From Salvelinus alpinus (Eukaryota; Chordata; Actinopteri; Salmoniformes; Salmonidae): a stretch of 64,000 bases of DNA. The DNA lies in assembly GCF_045679555.1 (NCBI RefSeq), contig NC_092094.1:12843612-12907611 (forward strand), in the 5' to 3' direction. The notes under the pieces were generated by a model. The model was not told where the DNA came from, did not search any database, and saw only the letters and a program-made list of their open reading frames with translations. Within the stretch, counting starts at the first letter, position 1; every line of letters starts with the position of its first letter. Shown in pieces: positions 55,563-64,000 of the stretch. Made by a program: the position numbers and the translations under genes.

Positions 55563-57484
55563 GTTAAATACAAATAAATAAATAGGCACACAATGAATAA
55601 CACATTCATGAATGTCAAAAAAAGAGTGTCAAAAAAGGAAATCATAAGGTTTGGAAGTGTCTGTCTTAAATCTAGGAGATATAAGAAAGCTCAGGAAATA
55701 TATATCTTTACACATATTTAACCCCTTATTTTTGTTAGCACAAAACAACCTCCATACTTCCATTCATTTGTATGGGTTACCTTTAGATGAAGGTTTAATA
55801 TCTGTATATATCTCCATACTTCCATTAATTTCTATGGGTTTTGGGTGATGAATTTTAAATGGGGATTTTTTTATTATGTTACTTAGATCGATGCACCGGT
55901 GCGTCAAGACTCTAGGGGGTTCTAGATTTGGTTGGCACTTTTAAAACATCACGTGAAAACAAAATTGCTCAAGTATAGAATAAAGTTCTGTTATATTATG
56001 TTCCATTCTATTTCATTCTATTCTACAGTTTTTCCACGTCACCTAGAATGCATTTGACTCTGTACCGGTAGGCCCTGTATATACAGCCTCCCTATTGTTA
56101 TTTTACTGATGCTCTTTAATTATTTCTTACTTTTATTTCTTACTTTTTTTTTTTAAAGGTATTTTCTTAAAACTGCATTGCTGGTTGAGGGTTTGTAAGT
56201 AAACATTTCACTGTAATTTTGTAAGTCGCTCTGGATAAGAGCGTCTGCTAAATGACTTAAATGTAAATGTAAATGTAAGGTCTACCTGTTGTATTCAGCG
56301 CATGTGACAAATACACTTTGATTTGATGTCTTTAAGGAAGAAGCATGGAACACTATGGGGTCAACAGTTACCTCTGATCATGAATATATCTGTGAAAGAT
56401 AACATCAGCAATGGCAGCTTTGATATAGATACAGTTTGACCATGGGAAGTCACACATCTTCTGGTGTGTTTGGGAGAGCTTAACGTGTGAACCAAATAGG
56501 ACCCAATCTTAACTTGACACCCGCAATCACAGCAAATTTGCGGATTTTAAAACATCTTGGTGTTGAGGCACTTACACACTCACTTGGTGAAGGCTACAGG
56601 ACGGCAAGCCATCTGTCACTAGCTAACACAGTCATGGGTGGTACTGGTTCCTCGAAAATTCACTCGAAAAGCACCCTCGGAAATATATGTGCAAATAAGG
56701 CTTTACACCCTACAGTGTTAAAACAACCACTAAAAATGAGTTACTGTAAAATCACAGGTGTTAACTCCTTAACACTGAGAAAGTGCAACATCATCAGCTC
56801 CAATGAGGTGTTAATTTAAGTTGGAATTCGCAACACCCATGGTGTAGGGACCCAACACGCTTGGGGTGTTAGTTTATCAACACTGAATAGTGTTATTTTA
56901 ACACTATTTTGGTGGTTCACAGACGCACACTAAGAAAGTGTTAAATGTGACACTGTGGGTCTTAAAATTCTGATCTCAAATTTGCTGTGCACCTAATTAT
57001 AACTTTTGCGAAATCTTCAATTGACATCAACACATGACAGAATCTTTTTCCCATCTCCTCTACAGATTACTGCCTCTCAGATATGAGATTTTTCAGCGTC
57101 ACTTTCTCAGATGATCTGACAGGTCCACCTCAGTGCTAGAATAGCTCCCCCCATAGCACCCATCCAGCCTGGTCACTGTCTCATTACACCCCACACAGAT
57201 CCACAAAGAAAAAGGTGGCATAACTATTGATTTTTAAAGTCAATATTTCAGTCAATGTTTCAACAGGTCTGCCCCTGACCAGAGTCAGTCAATACACTCC
57301 TGTTACGATGCAACTCCAGCCCAGCTTTCGTGGTGAGACTGATAGAAAGGGAACAATAAAAGAGATAAGCTACATTTGCAATAAGAGCCACAGTTGATAA
57401 GTATCCAGTGGCCAGACATGAAAATAGCCCGGGTACATCCTTTACCCAAACAAGTTTGCGTCTCAAATGGCACCATATTTCCTA
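55563..57484. other. Intergenic with repeat fragments
   Basis: Contains the tail GTCGCTCTGGATAAGAGCGT at 56224-56280, the ending CTTTGATTTGATG near 56320, and at about 56700-56960 a repeat rich in TGTTAACTCC, GTGTTAGTTTATCAACACTG and GTGTTATTTTAACACT, which is self-complementary in places (MITE-like). No gene seen. Confidence 0.5.
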
Positions 57485-57676
57485 CAAATTCTTATTTACA
57501 ATTACGGCCTACCCTGGCCAAACCTTAACCCGGACGACACTGGGCCAAATGTGCACTGCCCTATGGGACTCCCATAGGCCGGTTGTGATACAGCCTGGAA
57601 TCGAACCAGGGTCTGTAGTGATGCTTCTAGCACTGAGATGCAGTGCCTTAGACCGCTGTGCCACTCAGGAGCCCCC
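57485..57676 (-). mobile_element. tRNA-derived SINE, minus strand
   Basis: The complement starts GGGGGCTCCTGAGTGGCACA, then GCGGTCTAAGGCACTGCATC, B box GGTTCGATTCC, CTGTATCACAACCGGCC, GGGAGTCCCATAGGGC and CCGTAATTGTAAATAAG. The extreme 3' tail is cut off. Confidence 0.92.
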
Positions 57677-57689
57677 AGGACTGATAGGC

Positions 57690-57745
57690 CTCTGTTCAAA
57701 AGTAGTGCACTATATAGGGAATAGTTTGGCATTTGAGGACGCACA
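57690..57745. repeat. Fragment of a dispersed repeat
   Basis: TTCAAAAGTAGTGCACTATA then TAGGGAATAGTTTGGCATTT. The same sequence appears at 58415-58462. Confidence 0.7.
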
Positions 57746-58239
57746 CCAAAACATTATGGACAGCGGTTTCACTGTCTGACTGACTGTATATCCAATCTGT
57801 GATTAAAGTACTTTTAAATTTAAAAAGTGATGCTACAGAAGTTTTGTATAATTTCAGCCAGTAGTTTTGAAAGTAACGCTTACGAGACAAAATGGATCCC
57901 CAAAAGTAGTGCACAATTGTGTACAACGTCATCCATTTCGTTTGATATATCCTGCCAAATGTTGTATTTATTTCGTATCCTGAAATGTGGATGATATGTT
58001 ATGAATTCCAATTTGTACAATATGTTACAAATTTGTAAGTGCTTACGATCCTGTTCAATCTCTTTAAGGGCTCCCTAAATGATTGTCTAGCACCAGAAAG
58101 AGAATATATACTGTGTTCTATTCTATCTTAGTCTATGCCGCTTCGACATTGCTCGTCCAAATATTTATATATTCTTAACTCCATTCCTTTTACTTAAATA
58201 CTTGTGTGTATTTTTGTGAAATTGTTAGATATTACTTGT

Positions 58240-58345
58240 TAGATATTACTGCACTGTTGGAGCTAGAAACACAAGCATTTCGCTACACCTGCAATAACAT
58301 CTGCTAAACATGTGTACATGACCAATACAATTTGATTTGATATAG
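58240..58345 (+). repeat. Dispersed repeat fragment
   Basis: TGCACTGTTGGAGCTAGAAA, ACACAAGCATTTCGCTACAC, AATAACATCTGCTAAACATG and AATACAATTTGATTTGAT. It is the opposite-strand relative of 52955-53040. Confidence 0.7.
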
Positions 58346-58374
58346 AGATGGCTGCAAGTGAAGCCCAAATTTCC

Positions 58375-58462
58375 TACGTAGTGCACTACTTTAGACCAGA
58401 GCCAATTCTTCCCTTTTGGTCAAAAGTAGTGCACTATATAGGGAATAGGGTGCCATTTGTCT
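58375..58462. repeat. Palindromic dispersed repeat (MITE-like)
   Basis: TAGTGCACTACTTTAGACCA and GGTCAAAAGTAGTGCACTAT are inverted around AGAGCCAATTCTTCCCTTTT. It ends AGGGTGCCATTTG. Confidence 0.75.
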
Positions 58463-59936
58463 AACTCCTCAGTTAGTACCGGGAGGTGTAGGGGGTCACT
58501 AACATAAGTATCAACTGGTTTGGCACGTTCTAACACGATGTGCTTAGTGGAAGCCGCTCAAATCTGTGCAGTCTGACAGGGAGGAGAACACACCATCTAG
58601 GACACAACATAGGATACCATTAGATGACGCTATTATAGATCGAGCCAGCCACAAACACCCTGGCTGACAGAGGTGAGAGCAGTAGTGCATCATCTCAGTG
58701 TAATCTGGCGGGGAGATGAGAGCAGGTTATTCCCACATCGCTGAGAGGAAGGGGATTTGTGTCACCAGCAAAGCCATGATAAAACCCGGGACACAGCGCC
58801 ATCACTCAGGATAAAGCGGTCTCAGTTAGAGGAAAGTGGGTTTTACAATGGAGCAGTAGTTCAATGTTCAATGGAACCAACACATACCCATTACAGCACA
58901 AAATGAAGAGGTAATAACATGGTAATAGTATGGTAAAAGTTATAGTTACCGACAGACAGACACACAGAGAGCGAGAGAGAGAGAGAAAGAGCAGCATTAC
59001 AGCACAGAATAGAAGAGCAGAATCTGCTTCAATAGCCCATGCAGCGACAGGCATGCTTACCTGCCTGCTGTACGTCTCCTGTTGTCAGTGTGAGAAGCAT
59101 GAGGGAGTTCTGCCGATGCTCTGTGCTGCACGCTGTCACCAGTCTAAATAATCTCCATGACTCACACAAGAGCAGATCATTGGCTCTCAGAACAATGCAG
59201 TAAACACTTATCATAACGCTGGCTACTAGCCTCTCTCTCTGTCTCTCTGTGTCCATTCCGCTCTCTCTCTCTCTGATCTCCACCTCTCTTTTTCAGCCCT
59301 CTTCCTCTCTTCCTCTCTGTCCACCTCCCTGCCCCTCTCCCTGACTCCCCTCACCAAGGTGTCACTAACTGTGTCGGCACACCCTACTTCTCATTGGTTG
59401 TTCGATTTTCCGTCTCCTAACCCTCCTCCCCTTTCCAATTTTCTGTCTTAAAGTCGCAACATATTGAAATGCACCCTTCAGCCTCAACTCCCCGTGGCTT
59501 GAGATAAGCCTCTCTCTCTCAGACAGACAGAGATTTAAATCAATCAAAATCCAGCCAAAGAGCATATTTTAAGGTCGTTAAGGGACAGATTTCAGTGATT
59601 GTAAAGAGAGTACTGGTGCATGATTGAAAGTAAAGAGCCAAGAGTTATACAGTCCCCGTACTTATTTAGAATTAAAATGTGTCTTTCTACACCTTAAAAT
59701 GTAGATATATACAGTACATATTCTACTGTGCCATCCATTGGGTGCTCTCTCTCATGCAATATTTATAATGCCTAGATATGAATCCTAGATTAATGTGTGA
59801 ATATTGAATAATAACAATGGCAGTGGTGAGGCTTTGTGGCGTAAAGTGCTCCGCTCTGCGTACTCATGGTGTTACTAAGATATTTCAAATGAGCTGCTGC
59901 AGTTGAAATGGAACAGTCTCGTCTAAATCATTCAAC
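58463..59936. other. Intergenic; possible untranslated exon on minus strand
   Basis: Mostly single-copy-looking. On the minus strand, sequence ending at 59062 has a good splice-donor match (CAGGCAG followed by GTAAGCATG), with CT-rich and CCAAT-containing DNA upstream (59220-59460). This could be a first noncoding exon of a gene lying to the left, but nothing proves it. Confidence 0.25.
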
Positions 59937-60645
59937 GCACACCACGTAGCAGGCACACCATGTAGCAGGCACACCATGTAGCAGGCACACCACGTAGCAG
60001 GCACACCACGTAGCAGGCACACCACGTAGCAGGCACACCACGTAGCAGGCACACCACGTAGCAGGCACACCACGTAGCAGGCACACCACGTAGCAGGCAC
60101 ACCACGTAGCAGGCACACCACGTAGCAGGCACACCACGTAGCAGGCACACCACGTAGCAGACACACCACGTAGCAGGCACACCACGTAGCAGGCACACCA
60201 CGTAGCAGGCACACCATGTAGCAGGCACACCACGTAGCAGACACACCACGTAGCAGACACACCACGTAGCAGGCACACCACGTAGCAGACACACCATGTA
60301 GCAGGCACACCACGTAGCAGGCACACCACGTAGCAGACACACCATGTAGCAGGCACACCACGTAGCAGGCACACCACGTAGCAGGCACACCATGTAGCAG
60401 GCACACCACGTAGCAGACACACCATGTAGCAGGCACACCACGTAGCAGGCACACCATGTAGCAGGCACACCACGTAGCAGGCACACCATGTAGCAGGCAC
60501 ACCACGTAGCAGGCACACCATGTAGCAGGCACACCACGTAGCAGACACACCATGTAGCAGGCACACCATGTAGCAGGCACACCATGTAGCAGGCACACCA
60601 CGTAGCAGGCACACCATGTAGCAGGCACACCACGTAGCAGGCACA
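59937..60645. repeat. 16-bp minisatellite, about 44 copies
   Basis: Unit GCACACCACGTAGCAG, alternating with CATGTAG and ACACACC variants. No frame of the minus strand contains a stop, so three overlapping frames of about 240 codons cross it. The CACGTAG/CATGTAG alternation is a CpG-to-TpG pattern. Confidence 0.97.
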
Positions 60646-61978
60646 ACTAGAACACAACGCCTAGGATATTACATTGCTCGTCTTGAACACAATGACACAC
60701 AAGTGAAGTTCACCGCTGTAAAGCATGAACCCAATTCAACTGTGCTTTATTTGAAGTGAAGAAACCATGTTATCCTACCTACAACAGGAACATCCCCTAA
60801 GATATTGTAATACTCTAATATAATGTAATGTTCAAAAGAAGTATGAGGTAAAACGATAACTCTGATTTTAACAGTCTAGGTTGAAACTTCAGGTTGAGCC
60901 CAGGGGCAAATCGCCCTGGGGTGAAATTGCCAGCAGTGTGAAAACGCCTCAAGTATACTTTGTCTGCACTCTACAGCAATGTCACCCTCAGCAAGAATAG
61001 ACAACAAGCTCCGAACAATTACCATGCCTGATTATGAGCGACAGACAGTCTGCTCCGTAGTCTGTTGGTTAAACTGGGGCTCTTTGTGTACTTAGGATAT
61101 TCTTCATGTGTACTTTGGAAATGAGCTTGACTAAGTTAATGAATAGATGAATAAATACATAAAAAATGTATGTTGTGTTATCATGTTCTCTCAAGGGCAT
61201 CCGTGGATGACTAACTCACCTTGCAACTTAAATCCAGCACTCGGTAAAAACTGGTTGAATCAACTTTGTTTCCACATAATTTCAACCCACCAAAAATATA
61301 TTGTGATGACGTTGAATCAACGTGGAAAACTGACTGGATTTGGAAAAGTCTTCAACTTAAGGGCATTTCTTTTTTTCACCCAACTTTTGACCTAAATCCA
61401 ATGACATGGTGACATTTGTTGTTGATTTCACGTTGAATGCACATTAGTTGAAAACTCAACCAAATGTAAATCAAAACTAGACGTTGAACTGACGTCTGTG
61501 CCCAGTGGGAGGGAGTTTAAAGCAATGGCTGCCTCCCCCTCAACTTTCACCAATAAAATCAAATGGTAAAATAAGGACAGAGGACAGGAGGAAGGCTTTG
61601 ACAAAAAATGATGGCTTGGCCAACGAACATACGACTATTAACAAACCTGTACTTTACGGACATGCGAAGTGCCATATTATAAAGGAGGTCATGTATGATT
61701 TTGACCGTTCTTACAATGCATTTATAGCTGCATCACAATGCATTACACCTGCAGGCTAATCAAAGCCTAACCGACACATTGTATTGATTGCTTTGCAACA
61801 CTCAGTGAGCCATAGCCTTCTTAACAGACAGGTATGTGATTACAAGTCTAGAGGGTCAGGCATTAAAAGGTTGGAGGTAAAAGGAGAGGTTAGGAACATC
61901 TCTTCTTCTCCAATACACCTTCCTCTGTTGTGCCTGCAATGCATTAGTAATTCCCTAGTCAGACACAAGCTGTCTGAC
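60646..61978. other. Intergenic, no gene; contains repeat at 61235-61505
   Basis: Short frames only (maximum about 84 codons). It leads directly into the 31-bp array. Confidence 0.5.
61235..61505. repeat. Dispersed AT-rich repeat
   Basis: AAAACTGGTTGAATCAACTT, GATGACGTTGAATCAACGTG, GAAAACTGACTGGATTTGG and GACGTCTGTGCCCAGTGGG. Related by eye to 39690-39790. I recall it as common in salmonids. Confidence 0.6.
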
Positions 61979-64000
61979 AACCTCCAGTCAGGCCAATCAC
62001 TCTCACAGTAACCTCCAGTCAGTCTAATCACTCTCACAGTAACCTCCAGTCCGTCCAATCACTCTCACAGTAACCTCCAGTCAGTCTAATCACTCTCACA
62101 GTAACCTCCAGTCAGTCTAATCACTCTCACAGTAACCTCCAGTCAGTCTAATCACTCTCACAGTAACCTCCAGTCAGTCTAATCACTCTCACAGTAACCT
62201 CCAGTCCGTCCAATCACTCTCACAGTAACCTCCAGTCAGTCTAATCACTCTCACAGTAATCTCCAGTCAGTCTAATCACTCTCACAGTAACCTCCAGTCC
62301 GTCTAATCACTCTCACAGTAACCTCCAGTCCGTCCAATCACTCTCACAGTAACCTCCAGTCAGTCTAATCACTCTCACAGTAATCTCCAGTCAGTCTAAT
62401 CACTCTCACAGTAACCTCCAGTCAGTCTAATCATTCTCACAGTAACCTCCAGTCAGTCTAATCACTCTCACAGTAACCTCCAGTCAGTCTAATCACTCTC
62501 ACAGTAACCTCCAGTCAGTCTAATCACTCTCACAGTAACCTCCAGTCAGTCTAATCACTCTCACAGTAACCTCCAGTCAGTCTAATCACTCTCACAGTAA
62601 CCTCCAGTCAGTCTAATCACTCTCACAGTAACCTCCAGTCAGTCTAATCACTCTCACAGTAACCTCCAGTCAGTCTAATCACTCTCACAGTAACCTCCAG
62701 TCAGTCTAATCACTCTCACAGTAACCTCCAGTCAGTCTAATCACTCTCACAGTAACCTCCAGTCAGTCTAAGCACTCTCACAGTAACCTCCAGTCCGTCT
62801 AAGCACTCTCACAGTAACCTCCAGTCCGTCCAATCACTCTCACAGTAAACTCCAGTCAGTCTAATCACTCTCACAGTAATCTCCAGTCAGTCTAATCACT
62901 CTCACAGTAACCTCCAGTCAGTCTAATCACTCTCACAGTAACCTCCAGTCCGTCCAATCACTCTCACAGTAACCTCCAGTCAGTCTAATCACTCTCACAG
63001 TAATCTCCAGTCAGTCTAATCACTCTCACAGTAACCTCCAGTCAGTCTAATCATTCTCACAGTAACCTCCAGTCAGTCCAATCACTATCACAGTAACCTC
63101 CAGTCAGTCTAATCACTCTCACAGTAACCTCCAGTCAGTCTAATCACTCTCACAGTAACCTCCAGTCAGTCTAATCACTCTCACAGTAACCTCCAGTCAG
63201 TCTAATCACTCTCACAGTAACCTCCAGTCAGTCTAATCACTCTCACAGTAACCTCCAGTCAGTCTAATCACTCTCACAGTAACCTCCAGTCAGTCTAATC
63301 ACTCTCACAGTAACCTCCAGTCAGTCTAATCACTCTCACAGTAACCTCCAGTCAGTCTAATCACTCTCACAGTAACCTCCAGTCCGTCTAATCACTCTCA
63401 CAGTAACCTCCAGTCCGTCCAATCACTCTCACAGTAACCTCCAGTCCGTCCAATCACTCTCACAGTAACCTCCAGTCCGTCCAATCACTCTCACAGTAAC
63501 CTCCAGTCAGTCCAATCACTCTCACAGTAACCTCCAGTCAGTCTAATCACTCTCACAGTAATCTCCAGTCAGTCTAATCACTCTCACAGTAACCTCCAGT
63601 CAGTCTAATCATTCTCACAGTAACCTCCAGTCAGTCTAATCACTCTCACAGTAACCTCCAGTCAGTCTAATCACTCTCACAGTAACCTCCAGTCAGTCTA
63701 ATCACTCTCACAGTAACCTCCAGTCAGTCTAATCACTCTCACAGTAACCTCCAGTCAGTCTAATCACTCTCACAGTAACCTCCAGTCCGTCCAATCACTC
63801 TCACAGTAACCTCCAGTCAGTCTAATCACTCTCACAGTAATCTCCAGTCAGTCTAATCACTCTCACAGTAACCTCCAGTCAGTCCAATCACTCTCACAGT
63901 AACCTCCAGTCAGTCCAATCACTCTCACAGTAACCTCCAGTCAGTCTAATCACTCTCACAGTAACCTCCAGTCAGTCTAATCACTCTCACAGTAACCTCC
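61979..64000. repeat. 31-bp minisatellite, about 65 copies, continues beyond window
   Basis: Unit CTCCAGTCAGTCTAATCACT then CTCACAGTAAC. Variants (CCGTCCAATC, AATCTCC, AATCATTC) recur in the same order (for example near 62220-62420 and 62830-63050 and 63470-63610), so blocks were duplicated. The right edge is cut by the window. Confidence 0.98.

Noticed and set aside
59885-60657. Cys-rich frames of about 240-250 codons (VCLLRGVPATWC)
   Set aside because: All three minus frames of a 16-bp array are open by chance.

Overview
This window is vertebrate nuclear DNA, almost certainly from a salmonid fish. It contains spliced vertebrate genes with GT-AG introns, tRNA-derived SINEs whose 3' tail matches a LINE in the same window, many Tc1-like transposon copies of types I recall from salmonid genomes, and very dense minisatellites. 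Nothing is bacterial or viral.

Three host genes can be assembled exon by exon, all on the minus strand. The first is slc6a5 (glycine transporter GlyT2), with 15 exons from 15048 down to 7, encoding 771 residues from its start codon to its -TQC terminus. Only the 3' UTR runs off the left edge. The second is aurkb (Aurora kinase B), with 9 exons from 27267 to 21748, encoding 335 residues with an intact kinase core and a G2/M-type promoter. The third is mgat4c (a GnT-IV-family glycosyltransferase), with 3 coding exons from 34398 to 32742, encoding 487 residues. In all three, reading phase is kept across every junction, so they look functional.

Layout: 0-15 kb is slc6a5. Its last intron is almost entirely a 6.2 kb minisatellite, and another intron holds about 69 copies of a 29-bp hairpin-forming unit. 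15-21.7 kb is upstream and intergenic, with a GT microsatellite, a SINE and a minisatellite carrying telomere-like motifs. 21.7-29 kb is aurkb, with Tc1 remnants in its second intron and just upstream. 29.5-32 kb is a broken, transposase-derived (DDE_Tnp_4-like) gene on the plus strand, interrupted by other repeats. 32.7-34.4 kb is mgat4c. From 34.7 kb to the end I find no host gene. That stretch holds Tc1 elements (one nearly complete at 46640-48245), SINEs, LINE 3' ends, palindromic MITE-like repeats and eight further minisatellite or microsatellite arrays, the last of which (31-bp unit) runs off the right edge.

The three genes have no evident functional link: neuronal glycine uptake, mitosis and N-glycan branching. 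Ten minisatellites make up roughly 23% of the window. I found no undescribed biological system. The best leads are an RE1/REST-like site in slc6a5 intron 1, a CCAAT-CCAAT-CHR promoter on aurkb, a minisatellite that grew from a SINE-like repeat, a tandem hairpin array in an slc6a5 intron, a telomere-motif minisatellite, and a Tc1 element sitting in a 42-bp perfect palindrome.
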